64,000 bases of DNA from CAYTZH01 sp964442285 (GTDB lineage: Bacteria > Myxococcota_A > UBA9160 > JAFDET01). The notes below the pieces were generated by a model that saw nothing but the letters and a program-made list of their open reading frames with translations, had not been told where the DNA came from and ran no database searches. Made by a program: the position numbers and the translations under genes. Every line of letters begins with the position of its first letter. Within the stretch, counting starts at the first letter, position 1. The DNA is taken from NCBI GenBank assembly GCA_964442285.1, contig CAYTZH010000021.1, positions 1 to 64,000 of the forward strand, given 5' to 3'. This document shows, piece by piece, positions 55,516-63,792 of this stretch.

Positions 55516-56796
55516 ATGTTCCAGCCCGAGCTGCCGAGCCGCATCGAGGACGTCGACCTGTCCGAGCCCGACTTCTGGATGGCCTCCCGCGAGCGCCGCG
55601 AGGGCGCCTTCGCCCTGCTGCGTCGGGAGCAGCCGCTGAGCTTCCAGCAGGAGTTCGAGCCGCCGCCCCAGGTGCCGATCCCGCGGGGCCCGGGCTACTG
55701 GGCGGTGACCCGCCACGCGGACATCCTGGAGGCCAGCCGCCGCTCGGACCTCTTCTGCTCCGGCAAGGGCTCGAACATCCCCGATCTACCGGCGGCGATG
55801 AATGAGTTCTTCGGCTCGATGATCAACATGGACGACCCGCGTCATGCGCGCCTCCGGCGCATCGTCTCGCGGGGCTTCACGCCCCGGAGCCTGGCCCGGC
55901 TCGAGAACGACGTGGAACGCCGCGCGGCCGCGCTGGTGGACGGCGTGATCGAGAAGGGCGAGTGCGACTTCGTGCGCGAGATCGCCGCCCCCCTGCCCCT
56001 GGGCATCATCTGCGACATGATGGGCATCCCCGAGAGCCAGATGCAGTTCGTGTTCGACCAGACGAACCTCATCCTCGGCCTCGGCGACCCGGACTACGTC
56101 GCGCCCGGCTCGAACCCGCTGGTCGCCGCCATGCAGGCGGGCCAGGAGCTTGCGCAGCTCATGAACGAGATCGGCCAGGACCGCCGGGCGAACCCCCGGG
56201 ACGATCTGACCTCCCAGCTGCTGCACGCAGAGGTCGACGGCGACGTGCTCACGGAGCAGGAGCTGGCCTCGTTCTTCATCCTGCTCGTGGCGGCCGGCAA
56301 CGAGACGACCCGCAACGCCATCAGCCACGGCATGAAGGCCCTGACCGACCATCCAGACGAGCGCCGCCGCTGGGCCGCCGACTTCGAGGGGCTCGCCCCG
56401 ACCGCCGTCGAGGAGATCGTGCGCTGGGCCACCCCCGTGATCCACTTCCGGCGCACCGCCACCCGGGACACGGAGCTCGGCGGCCAGCCGATCCGCGAGG
56501 GCGAGAAGGTCGTGCTCTGGTACAACTCCGGCAATCGCGACGAGGCGGCCTTCGAGGATCCCTACCGCTTCGACGTCGCCCGCAGCCCGAACGAGCACGT
56601 GGGATTCGGCGGCCCGGGGGCCCACTACTGCCTGGGCGCGAACCTCGCGCGGCGGGAGATCAAGGTGGTGTTCCGGGAGCTCTTCGCCCGGCTTCCGGAT
56701 CTCGAGATCACCTCCGAGCCCGAGTGGCTGCGCTCGAACTTCATCCACGGCATCAAGCGCATGAGCTGCGCCTTCACCCCGGGCGGCGCCGCCTAG
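55516..56796 (+). CDS. Cytochrome P450 (CYP124/125/142-like)
   Basis: I chose ATG 55516 because GAGGAG precedes it at seven bases; ATG 55492 is an alternative. The 426-residue protein has MINMDDPRHARLRRIVSRGFTPRSLARLE (C-helix WxxxR equivalent), the I-helix AAGNETTRNAISHGM, EEIVR (ExxR), and the heme ligand loop HVGFGGPGAHYCLGANLARREI. The pattern NMDDPRH...RRIVSRGFTPR and NSGNRDEAAFEDPYRFDVAR is that of the steroid/branched-lipid omega-hydroxylases of mycobacteria and relatives. It converges with the next gene, the stops sharing CTAG. Soluble; it would need a separate ferredoxin. Confidence 0.95.
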   Translation: MFQPELPSRIEDVDLSEPDFWMASRERREGAFALLRREQPLSFQQEFEPPPQVPIPRGPGYWAVTRHADILEASRRSDLFCSGKGSNIPDLPAAMNEFFGSMINMDDPRHARLRRIVSRGFTPRSLARLENDVERRAAALVDGVIEKGECDFVREIAAPLPLGIICDMMGIPESQMQFVFDQTNLILGLGDPDYVAPGSNPLVAAMQAGQELAQLMNEIGQDRRANPRDDLTSQLLHAEVDGDVLTEQELASFFILLVAAGNETTRNAISHGMKALTDHPDERRRWAADFEGLAPTAVEEIVRWATPVIHFRRTATRDTELGGQPIREGEKVVLWYNSGNRDEAAFEDPYRFDVARSPNEHVGFGGPGAHYCLGANLARREIKVVFRELFARLPDLEITSEPEWLRSNFIHGIKRMSCAFTPGGAA

Positions 56797-57455
56797 GGCG
56801 TCCGCCGCCGCGCGCGGTCCCGGCCTCGCCCGGATGCGTACGCGACCCCCGCGAGCCCGCCGAGGAGCGCCGCGAGACCGAGCGGCGTGAGGGCCGGAAC
56901 CGCCGTGGGGCCCGGGTCCGGCTGCGGCGGGGAATGCGTCGTCTCGAGACGGAAGGTGTAGGTCGTCACCGGCGCGTTCGCCCCGATCGCCGCCAGATCG
57001 AAGAGCGCCGCGTCCTGGACCGGCGCGAGCAGGGTGACCGCCGCAGGCGTGCTGCCGTCGGCCGTGCTCTGGGCGATCAGCGTGAGGCCGGTCAGGCTGC
57101 CCGCCACCGGCTGCCCGTTGCCGTCGACCCAGGTGAGCGGGCCGATCGCCCACTCGGTGTTGGAGGCGAAGCCCGCGTTGCCCGGCGCGAAGTCGAGCGT
57201 CAGCTGGAAGGTCTCGCCATCGAGCCAGTCGAGCTCCACGCGCTGGCCGAAGACGAGCACGTCGCCGCCGGGACCGGAGCCCTTGAGGTCGTTGCCCGGG
57301 AGTCCGTCGGCGCTGCCCGAGAAGCCGATCACGGCCCCCGACGGCGGGAAGGTCGCCACCGCGCCGTTGAAATCCGTTCCGATGACCGAGGCCTCGGCCG
57401 AGGCCGTGAAGAGTGTGGCGGCGGCCGCCGCCACAACGAGCCACTTGCATTTCAT
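56793..57455 (-). CDS. Secreted protein with IPTL-CTERM-like sorting tail
   Basis: A 220-residue protein from ATG 57455 with a signal peptide (MKCKWLVVAAAAATLFTASAEA). The middle is a beta-rich domain with paired aromatic strands (VELDWLDGETFQLTLDFAPGNAGFASNTEWAIGPLTWVDGNG) and no recognised enzyme motif. The end, VPALTPLGLAALLGGLAGVAYASGRGRDRARRR, has the Pro-x-Leu-x-x-x-Gly, hydrophobic helix and Arg cluster of IPTL-CTERM/PEP-CTERM-type tails, so it is a candidate exosortase-family client. Function unknown. Confidence 0.8.
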   Translation of the reverse strand: MKCKWLVVAAAAATLFTASAEASVIGTDFNGAVATFPPSGAVIGFSGSADGLPGNDLKGSGPGGDVLVFGQRVELDWLDGETFQLTLDFAPGNAGFASNTEWAIGPLTWVDGNGQPVAGSLTGLTLIAQSTADGSTPAAVTLLAPVQDAALFDLAAIGANAPVTTYTFRLETTHSPPQPDPGPTAVPALTPLGLAALLGGLAGVAYASGRGRDRARRRTP

Positions 57456-57596
57456 CGGGGTCTCCTGCTCCGCATCTCTCGCTCGATCTGGCCCCATCCG
57501 AGGCCGAGCCTACGAACGCGGAGGGATGCCCCACTGTGACCCGGCGCACAGCTTCACCGAGGCGTCACGTCGCGGCGGGCAGGCGGCTCGGGCGTC

Positions 57597-58343
57597 CTAG
57601 GACGGCTCCCGGGCCTTCACGTGACGGACGCGGACGAGCCCCACGCCGTCGATCGGCTCCGGGGTCGCGGCCATCTCGAACCAGCGGCGCTCCCGGGGCG
57701 CGTGGCAGGGGTAGGCGAACGGCGGCGCCTTCTCGCCCGCGAGGGCGCTCCCGATCCGGTCGACGGCGCGCTGCGCGTCGTCGCGATCGGGGCCCGCCTC
57801 GGTCCGACGACACACCTCCAGGTAGTTCTCGCCCAGACCCCACTCCCCCCGCGCATAGCCATTGGCACGGGCGAAGTGCCGCCACGCTCCGTTCACCATC
57901 CAGACCACGCCCTGGGGAAGGAGCACCGTCGCGATGGCGGGATCCCGCTCGAGGTCGAGAGTCAGGGCCAGGCGACGCGCGGCGGCCCCACGGGCCAGGC
58001 GGACCGCCTCCCGCAGCGCGTCCATGTGGAAGGGCTTCTCGAGCCGCGTGGCCAGGGCCGCCAAGGGCTCGTCGTCGAGTCGCTCGGCATCGCCGGTCAG
58101 CACCACGACGCCCGTTGCCGGCCGGCTCAGGAGCAGCCACGGTACCAGCCGCGCCCCGTTGTGGGGCATCGACGCGTCGCACACCACCACGTCGAAGGTC
58201 GTGCCGACCAGCCGCACGAGCGCCTCGGCACCGTCACACGCTCCGACGACGTCCTGCCCTTCGCGCTCGAAGAGACGCCGGGCCACGTTTCGAACCTCGC
58301 CGTCTTCGACCGCAACCAGCGCTATGGGGCCTCGCTCGCTCAC
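57597..58343 (-). CDS. Receiver domain protein with PAS-like C-terminus
   Basis: A 248-residue protein from GTG 58343. Residues 1-125 are a receiver domain: phospho-acceptor Asp in VVVCDASMP, Thr in VVLTGD, Lys in RLEKPFHM. The first acidic pair reads VED rather than the usual DD(D/E). Residues about 130-240 resemble a PAS-fold sensory domain (VVWMVNGAWRHFARANG, ENYLEVCRRT, YPCHAPRERRWFEMAATP). No DNA-binding or kinase output is present, so it probably signals by protein contact. No histidine kinase is adjacent. Confidence 0.82.
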   Translation of the reverse strand: MSERGPIALVAVEDGEVRNVARRLFEREGQDVVGACDGAEALVRLVGTTFDVVVCDASMPHNGARLVPWLLLSRPATGVVVLTGDAERLDDEPLAALATRLEKPFHMDALREAVRLARGAAARRLALTLDLERDPAIATVLLPQGVVWMVNGAWRHFARANGYARGEWGLGENYLEVCRRTEAGPDRDDAQRAVDRIGSALAGEKAPPFAYPCHAPRERRWFEMAATPEPIDGVGLVRVRHVKAREPS

Positions 58344-58491
58344 GCCGTCTCCCGGGCCACGACCTCATCCTACGCCCTTTTCCGGATCCCGGGAAGCGGC
58401 TCCGGCAGATCGGAAGGAGCCCGTCCGGCCCCGCGGCGAGCGCCCGCGCCGGGCCGGCGTCCGCTCGGCCTCCCCGCTACGCTCCGCCGCC

Positions 58492-58884
58492 ATGTCCCGT
58501 CGCGACGAGATCCAGCTCCGCATCGCGCGTGAGAAGGCGCAGGAGCTCGGGGTCGACCGCATCCGTCGTCACATCTTCCTGTGTAGCGACCAGACGAAGC
58601 CCAAGTGCAGTCCCAAGGAGGCGGGTCTCGAGGCCTGGGAGTACCTGAAGCGCCGGCTGCGGGAGCTCGACCTGCTGGGCGCCGGCGGCGTCTACCGCAC
58701 CAAGGCCAACTGCCTGCAGGTCTGCGCCAAGGGTCCGATCGCCGTGGTGTATCCCGAGGGCACCTGGTACCACGGCTGCACCCCGGAGGTGCTCGAGCGG
58801 ATCATCCAGGAGCACCTGATCGGCGGTCGCCCCGTGGCGGAGCACGTGCTCCTGACCCACCCGCTCGGAGACGGGTCGCCCTGA
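58492..58884 (+). CDS. Thioredoxin-like [2Fe-2S] ferredoxin
   Basis: A 130-residue protein from ATG 58492. The four cluster ligands are Cys31 and Cys39 (FLCSDQTKPKCSP) and Cys74 and Cys78 (NCLQVCAKGP), the C-x7-C...C-x3-C spacing of thioredoxin-like ferredoxins (Shethna/NuoE-like). Typical members have about 100-110 residues, so this is slightly longer. It could serve as an electron carrier for oxygenases, though P450s usually use other ferredoxins. It converges with the HupE-like gene (4-bp gap). Confidence 0.92.
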   Translation: MSRRDEIQLRIAREKAQELGVDRIRRHIFLCSDQTKPKCSPKEAGLEAWEYLKRRLRELDLLGAGGVYRTKANCLQVCAKGPIAVVYPEGTWYHGCTPEVLERIIQEHLIGGRPVAEHVLLTHPLGDGSP

Positions 58885-58888
58885 GTCC

Positions 58889-59926
58889 CTAGGCGCCGGC
58901 CAGCCAGCCGGCAGCGCGCTCGAGGCACCAGAAGGCTGCCAGCGCACCCAGCACGTGGACGGGCAGCGCCGGGGCCCAGCGCGGAAGCGCCTGGGCCCAC
59001 CGGCGCACGGCCGCCCAGGCCAGCAGCAGCGCGCCCACGAAGGCCAGCTGGCCGAGCTCGATGCCGACATTGAAGGAGACCAGCGCCAGGGGGATCTCGT
59101 GCTGCGGAAGGCCGGCCTCGGTGAGTGCGCCGGCGAAGCCCAGGCCGTGGAGCAGGCCGAAGCCGCCGGCCACGGCCCAGGGGCGCCGGCCCAGAGGCGA
59201 GGCGTGCCCGTTCTGGGCGTGTGCGATCTCCACCGCCAGCCAGAAGATGCTGAGCGCGATGAGCAGCTCGACCGGCGCCGACGGCACTTGGACGACGCCG
59301 AGGGCCGCGAGACCGAGGGTGATGCTGTGGCCGCAGGTGAACGCGGTCACCACGCCGACCAGCGGACCGATCCCCCCGACGAGCAGCAGCAGGCCGAAGA
59401 CGAAGAGCAGGTGGTCGGTACCGCCGAGGATGTGCCCGAAGCCCATCCGGCCGTAGTCCCGCGCGACCTCGAGCCGCGCGACCCGACCGGGGATGACCGC
59501 GTCGGGGTCGTCGGGTCGCAGCACCAGCCGGGTGCTCAACCCGTCGCGCCAGGCGACGCGCACGAGAGCGTCGGTATCGGTGGTGTCGAGTCCCGCCACG
59601 GCGATCGTCCGCCCCACGAGGCCGCCCTCGCAGACGACCCGGGACCGCTCGGTGACGTGCAGCTCGGACGCCTCCGGCGCCAGGCTCTCGACCACGCGAC
59701 AGTCGCTGGGCAGGACCGGCCAGCGCGAGGCATTCGCCGGACCACGGCGGGGCGTGCGCCAGCGCAGCTCGAAGATCTCGCCCGGACTCCCTTGCGGCGC
59801 CTCCACCAGCTCGAGCAGCACCGGCGCCAGCGGGTGCGCGTCGGCCACGCCCGCGAGCCCGAGGACGGCCCCCGCGAGCCCGAGGGCGGCGCACGCGACC
59901 CACCCCGCGACCCGGGCCCGCCTCAC
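58889..59926 (-). CDS. HupE/UreJ-family membrane protein
   Basis: A 345-residue protein from GTG 59926, overlapping the parvulin stop (GTGA). It has a signal peptide, then a periplasmic beta-rich domain of about 125 residues (HPLAPVLLELVEAP...). A HupE/UreJ_2 membrane domain follows: GFGHILGGTDHLLFVFGLLLLVGG, TAFTCGHSITLGLAALG, WLAVEIAHAQNGHA, GFGLLHGLGFAGALTEAGLP and LVSFNVGIELGQLAFVGALL. The regularly placed His and Asp residues in membrane helices suggest metal (nickel/cobalt) transport or binding as in HupE. Last gene of a DUF3604-parvulin-HupE operon. Confidence 0.88.
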   Translation of the reverse strand: MRRARVAGWVACAALGLAGAVLGLAGVADAHPLAPVLLELVEAPQGSPGEIFELRWRTPRRGPANASRWPVLPSDCRVVESLAPEASELHVTERSRVVCEGGLVGRTIAVAGLDTTDTDALVRVAWRDGLSTRLVLRPDDPDAVIPGRVARLEVARDYGRMGFGHILGGTDHLLFVFGLLLLVGGIGPLVGVVTAFTCGHSITLGLAALGVVQVPSAPVELLIALSIFWLAVEIAHAQNGHASPLGRRPWAVAGGFGLLHGLGFAGALTEAGLPQHEIPLALVSFNVGIELGQLAFVGALLLAWAAVRRWAQALPRWAPALPVHVLGALAAFWCLERAAGWLAGA

Positions 59927-60918
59927 GACTTGCTCCCGGGCGCACGCCGGGACGCGGCGCCGGTCGGCCAGTCCACGTGAACCCGGTAGCGCGCGACCAG
60001 GTGCCCGACGGCGTGCTCGAGGGCGGCCTCGCGCCGCTCGGCGAGGTAGGCGTAGAGGACCCGGCTGCGGATCCGATCGAGCTCCAGATCGACGGGCGCT
60101 TCGCGCCCGTGGACCCACACCAGGTGGAGCCCGTAGGGAGAGGCGATCGGCTCCGACCAGCGCCCCGGCTCGAGGCCGGCCACGGCATCGCGGAAGCCCG
60201 GCCCCAGGCGATGGGCCAGCTCGCGATCGCTGGCGATCCACGCCCGGTCGAGCATCGGGAAGGCGTCGCCGCGCGCCAGGGCTTCCTCCGGGGCCACCGC
60301 CCCGGCCCGGAGCTCCGCCAGCAGCGCCAACGCGTCGTCCTGCAGTGTTGCCCCGCGTCGCTCGAGAAGGACGAGCTGCGAGAGCCGGGTGCGGCCCGGC
60401 TGGCGGAAGTCCGCGCGATGTCGCGCCAGCCAGGCCTCGAGCTCCGCGTCGCTCGGCGTGCGGCTCGACCCGGCGTGCTTCAGGCGCAGCCGCATCTGCT
60501 CCACCAGGATGCGCCGCACGATCGGATCGCGGTGCTCCAGACCGAGCTCGCGGGCCTGGTCCAGCAGCAGCTCGCGATCGGACGTCTCCTCGGAGCGCTC
60601 GGCGAGGAACGTCATCTTCTCGATCAGGCGCCACTGGACGCCCCGGTCCTCCTCGCCCAGGCCCAGCGCCAGCGCCTCCCGGTAGAGGATCTCCTCCTCC
60701 ACCTCGCGGGCGACGAGCGCCTCCACCTCGTCGGGTCGCGCGCGACGGCCCATGACGTTCTCGTAGCGCTCGACCAGGTACGTCACCCGCGAGCCGGGGA
60801 TGCGCAGGGACCGGTCCCCGGGCTCCGGCTCGGGCACGAGGCCGTGCAGCCCGAACAGCAGCAGTCCGAGCCCTGCGAACCGGACCACGGGACTCCTCAC
60901 GAGTCGCTGACCACGCAT
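59923..60918 (-). CDS. Parvulin-type peptidyl-prolyl isomerase, membrane-anchored
   Basis: A 331-residue protein with an N-terminal transmembrane anchor (RFAGLGLLLFGLHGLV). A helical SurA-like N domain with Glu/Arg-rich segments (DEVEALVAREVEEEILYREALALGLGEED) precedes a PpiC/rotamase domain around residues 180-285 (RLSQLVLLERRG, GPGFRDAVAGLEPGRWSEPIASPYGLHLVWVHGRE). It starts at 60918, next to the stop of the DUF3604 gene, and is translationally coupled to the HupE-like gene. Likely helps to fold the secreted partner in the periplasm. Confidence 0.88.
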   Translation of the reverse strand: MRGQRLVRSPVVRFAGLGLLLFGLHGLVPEPEPGDRSLRIPGSRVTYLVERYENVMGRRARPDEVEALVAREVEEEILYREALALGLGEEDRGVQWRLIEKMTFLAERSEETSDRELLLDQARELGLEHRDPIVRRILVEQMRLRLKHAGSSRTPSDAELEAWLARHRADFRQPGRTRLSQLVLLERRGATLQDDALALLAELRAGAVAPEEALARGDAFPMLDRAWIASDRELAHRLGPGFRDAVAGLEPGRWSEPIASPYGLHLVWVHGREAPVDLELDRIRSRVLYAYLAERREAALEHAVGHLVARYRVHVDWPTGAASRRAPGSKS

Positions 60919-62865
60919 CTACGGGGCCGCCGAGTGCCAGATGGGCGACGTCCAGGCCCGCTCCTGGACCGTCTTCTCCACGTTGGGCGAGCAGCAGGAC
61001 TCGAAGCCGGGCACCGAAGGGATCTCCCCGTTGCAGGTGATGCCCTCGGCCAGGCACTCCCAGGTGCTCCAGCGGCAGGTCGGGTTCTCGATCACCTTGG
61101 CGTAGTAGAAGGCGTCCTCGGACGGGTCGAAGTTCGGGTCCTCCCAGACGGCGCACAGGGTCGAGGCGCCGGGTCCCGTGGGCGTGCAGGTGGCGAGGTC
61201 GACGTCGGCGCCGTTGTTCGGGTCGCCGGCCACCTCGATGGTGGTCTCGTGGCTCACCCCCGCGGCGTCCACCCAGCCCTTGATGATCTGGATCCGCTGC
61301 AGCGGCGTCCCCGGGGAGCCGGCCGTACCCGGGTCCTGGCTCGCCAGGACGGCGAAGCGCGGCGCGCCACCCGGGGGCACTGGCGGCAGGTCGCCGCCCA
61401 TGGGCACCCCGTAGACGTAGCCGGACTCGACGAAGGCACCGCTCGAGCACATCTCGGTGGGGAGGCTCGAACCGCCGAAGAAGCGCACGACCGGGCGCGT
61501 GCCGCTGGTGGCGTAGCTCTCGCGCCGCCGCATGGCGCCCCAGAGCGATTCCCGCGCGTTCTCCTCCGCCCACAGCACGGTCAACCCGCCCGGGTTGGTC
61601 TCGACGCCGACCGCCCCGAGGGCGGCCACCTCGGCCAGGCGCAGCTCGGGCGACGACTCCACGATGCCTTGGTGACCGGGCCAGCCCTGCTCCTCGGTGT
61701 TGCCCAGCATGTTCGCGTGGCCGTCGGTGCCGCCCACGAAGCCCACCTTCATGGGATTCACGCCGGTCGTGTCCTCGGCTACGAGGGCCGCGCGCAGTCC
61801 GGTTCGCACGTAGTTGCCGGGCGGGAAGGTCTGGTTCGGGTTCGGCGGATCGAGGAGCCCGAGCCGGTCGAGCTTCTCGAAGCCGCACGTCTCGTCGTTG
61901 TTGAGGACGCCGGTGCGGCACTCCGACTCGCCCTTGTGCTGGGTGATCTCCACGAGCGTCTCGAAGCTGGCGCGCTTGGCGTTCTGGACCGCGCTGCTCG
62001 ACGAGAAGTCGAACATCGCGCCGTTGGACTGGTTCGAGCTGTGCGGGATCGCGAGCACGTCGCAGCCCGGCAACGAGTCGAGGCAGGTCGTCTGGAGTGC
62101 GTCGTGCAGCGCCTCGGGTGTGCTCACCTCGAAGTAGCTGACGGGCCGCGTGGGCACGATCTCGTTGCGGAAGACCACGTTGCGATGGAGGCTCTGCTGG
62201 TTCGTGTTGGCGGTCCACTCGTAGGCGACGAAGGTCGTGAACTCGCAGGCGCTGGTGCGGTCGTAGTGCTCCTCGGCGGCCGCCTGGATCTCCAGCCAGA
62301 CCGACTCGGCGACCGAGAGGCAGTTCTCGCGGCCGACGCCGCAGAAGGCGAAGGGGGTCGGGCTCGGCTGGACCAGCTGGAAGCCGAAGACTAAGAATCC
62401 GAGCGGAAGCCCCTGGCCGGGCGGCGGCGGGATCGCGTCCCGGTACAGCACGCACTCCTGGCTGGCGTAGCCCACGCTGCCCGGGTCCATGCACATCACC
62501 GTCTCGCCGAAGTACTCGGCGTGGTCGGTGACGAACCCCCAGTCGAGGGGGCGCGCGATCTGCGTGCTGCGCTGGGCGACGTCGTTGGCGTCGTAGGGCG
62601 GGAGATCGAGCGGGGCGGTGCCCTTGGCGAAGGCGTAGGCCTCGCGCGGGGTGGTCCGGGTCTCGATCATCACCGCATCGAACGAGTGGGTCGAGTGGGA
62701 GTGCGTGTCGCCGAACAGCGGCTGCCGGTAGGGGGCGTAGTTGGAGCACGGCTCCCGGCCGGCCTCCATGTACACGGCCGGCTTGCACTGCTGGTTTCCG
62801 GACAGCAGCAGGCCGAGGGCGAGGAATACCAGCAGGCGGGCGCGGGGGCGAGAGGGCGCGTTCAT
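60919..62865 (-). CDS. DUF3604 family secreted protein (PHP-like metal hydrolase)
   Basis: A 648-residue protein. ATG 62865 gives a signal peptide (ARLLVFLALGLLLSGNQQC). The metal site resembles PHP phosphoesterases: LFGDTHSHSTHSFDAVMIETRTTPREAYAFAKG, DWGFVTDHAEYFGE, IPHSSNQSNG and GFVGGTDGHANMLGN. Those His/Asp clusters are hallmarks of DUF3604. It is rich in Cys (about 18) so disulfides are likely in an extracytoplasmic setting. Function of the family is unproven. It is the first gene of the operon with the parvulin and HupE-like proteins. Confidence 0.92.
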   Translation of the reverse strand: MNAPSRPRARLLVFLALGLLLSGNQQCKPAVYMEAGREPCSNYAPYRQPLFGDTHSHSTHSFDAVMIETRTTPREAYAFAKGTAPLDLPPYDANDVAQRSTQIARPLDWGFVTDHAEYFGETVMCMDPGSVGYASQECVLYRDAIPPPPGQGLPLGFLVFGFQLVQPSPTPFAFCGVGRENCLSVAESVWLEIQAAAEEHYDRTSACEFTTFVAYEWTANTNQQSLHRNVVFRNEIVPTRPVSYFEVSTPEALHDALQTTCLDSLPGCDVLAIPHSSNQSNGAMFDFSSSSAVQNAKRASFETLVEITQHKGESECRTGVLNNDETCGFEKLDRLGLLDPPNPNQTFPPGNYVRTGLRAALVAEDTTGVNPMKVGFVGGTDGHANMLGNTEEQGWPGHQGIVESSPELRLAEVAALGAVGVETNPGGLTVLWAEENARESLWGAMRRRESYATSGTRPVVRFFGGSSLPTEMCSSGAFVESGYVYGVPMGGDLPPVPPGGAPRFAVLASQDPGTAGSPGTPLQRIQIIKGWVDAAGVSHETTIEVAGDPNNGADVDLATCTPTGPGASTLCAVWEDPNFDPSEDAFYYAKVIENPTCRWSTWECLAEGITCNGEIPSVPGFESCCSPNVEKTVQERAWTSPIWHSAAP

Positions 62866-62935
62866 GACAGGGGTCTCCAGGGGCAGCAGGCAGCGGTGAC
62901 ATGGACCAGCACCAGGTCGCCGCATGCCGTTGGGA

Positions 62936-63652
62936 TCAGTCGTCGGGCGGGTCGTGCGCGGAGGACGGAGACGCACGACGCGCGGGGGACGGGGGAACGT
63001 CGCGCGACGCCTCCGCGTGCGACACCTCCGAGAGACGCGCGCGCACGCCGACGAGGATCGTGCGCTTCAGCTCTTCGAGATTGCGATCGAGCAGATCGAC
63101 GTCCGGCTCCAGCCGGAATCGGAGGAAGGCGCCCTGGAGCAGGGCGACCGCCGTGTGGGCGATGGGCTCCAGATCGGCTTCGGAGAGCCCGGTGGTGCCC
63201 GCGAGGTCCTCGATGAACAGGGCCTCCGAGGCGCGCCAGGACGCCGCCAGGATCTCCCGCGCCGGGCCGCACTCCGGCCCCGTCGCGAGTCCGACGTGGA
63301 AGGGGAACCGCAGCAGGTTCGGCCGCTCGAGCACGATCGATCGCCACGCCCGGAGCAGGGCGTCGATTCGCGCACCGGGATGGGGCGCCGCCGCGACCGC
63401 CTTCTGTACCTCCTCGCGGAGGTCCGTCTGGAGCTTCTGCAGCACCTCGACCAGGAGCGCTTCCTTGCTGCCGAAGTGCCAGTAGAGGGAGGTCTTCGCG
63501 ACACCGGCCCGCTTGCAGATCCCGTTCAGGCCGGCCCCGGAGTAGCCGCGCTCGGCCACGAGCTCGGCGGCGGCCGCGACGAGCCGCTCGCGGGCGTCGT
63601 GCGGCCTCGGTCGTGCGCGGTCGCGGCGTGTCCTCGGCACTCGGTCTCCCAT
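62936..63652 (-). CDS. TetR-family repressor
   Basis: A 238-residue protein from ATG 63652. The HTH is RERLVAAAAELVAERGYSGAGLNGICKRAGVAKTSLYWHFGSKEALLVEVLQ (residues about 21-72). The ligand domain contains LRFPFHVGLATGPECGP, seen in regulators of lipid and solvent genes. The C-terminus is a disordered basic/Pro tail. It is divergent from the small gene at 63793 with two palindromes in the gap, so it probably regulates both itself and that gene. It lies 70 bp upstream of the DUF3604 operon on the same strand and might drive it as well. Confidence 0.9.
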   Translation of the reverse strand: MGDRVPRTRRDRARPRPHDARERLVAAAAELVAERGYSGAGLNGICKRAGVAKTSLYWHFGSKEALLVEVLQKLQTDLREEVQKAVAAAPHPGARIDALLRAWRSIVLERPNLLRFPFHVGLATGPECGPAREILAASWRASEALFIEDLAGTTGLSEADLEPIAHTAVALLQGAFLRFRLEPDVDLLDRNLEELKRTILVGVRARLSEVSHAEASRDVPPSPARRASPSSAHDPPDD

Positions 63653-63699
63653 GGGCGCATTCTGACCAGGGAGTTCCTCTATACCACTCGGAACACTGC

Positions 63700-63715
63700 T
63701 GTACCAAGGAGTACA
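63700..63715. promoter_or_regulatory. Palindrome at the TetR gene promoter
   Basis: TGTAC-CAAGGA-GTACA is a perfect 5-bp-arm repeat overlapping the -35 region of a minus-strand promoter (TTGGTA 63702-63707, TATAGA 63678-63683, 18-base spacer) that would transcribe the TetR gene. A good site for autoregulation. Confidence 0.5.
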
Positions 63716-63726
63716 TTCGTCAAAAA

Positions 63727-63755
63727 TTGACAGCTCTTACTGTTACAGTTAGATT
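63727..63755 (+). promoter_or_regulatory. Sigma70 promoter with internal palindrome
   Basis: TTGACA (63727-63732), a 17-base spacer and TAGATT (63750-63755) form the most consensus-like promoter in the window. The spacer contains ACTGT-T-ACAGT (63739-63749), a likely repressor site. The transcript would begin near 63762 and give a 30-base leader with the SD GGGAGGA before ATG 63793. Confidence 0.75.
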
Positions 63756-63792
63756 GCCTCTGAGACGATACGAGACTTGGGAGGACCCAGCG

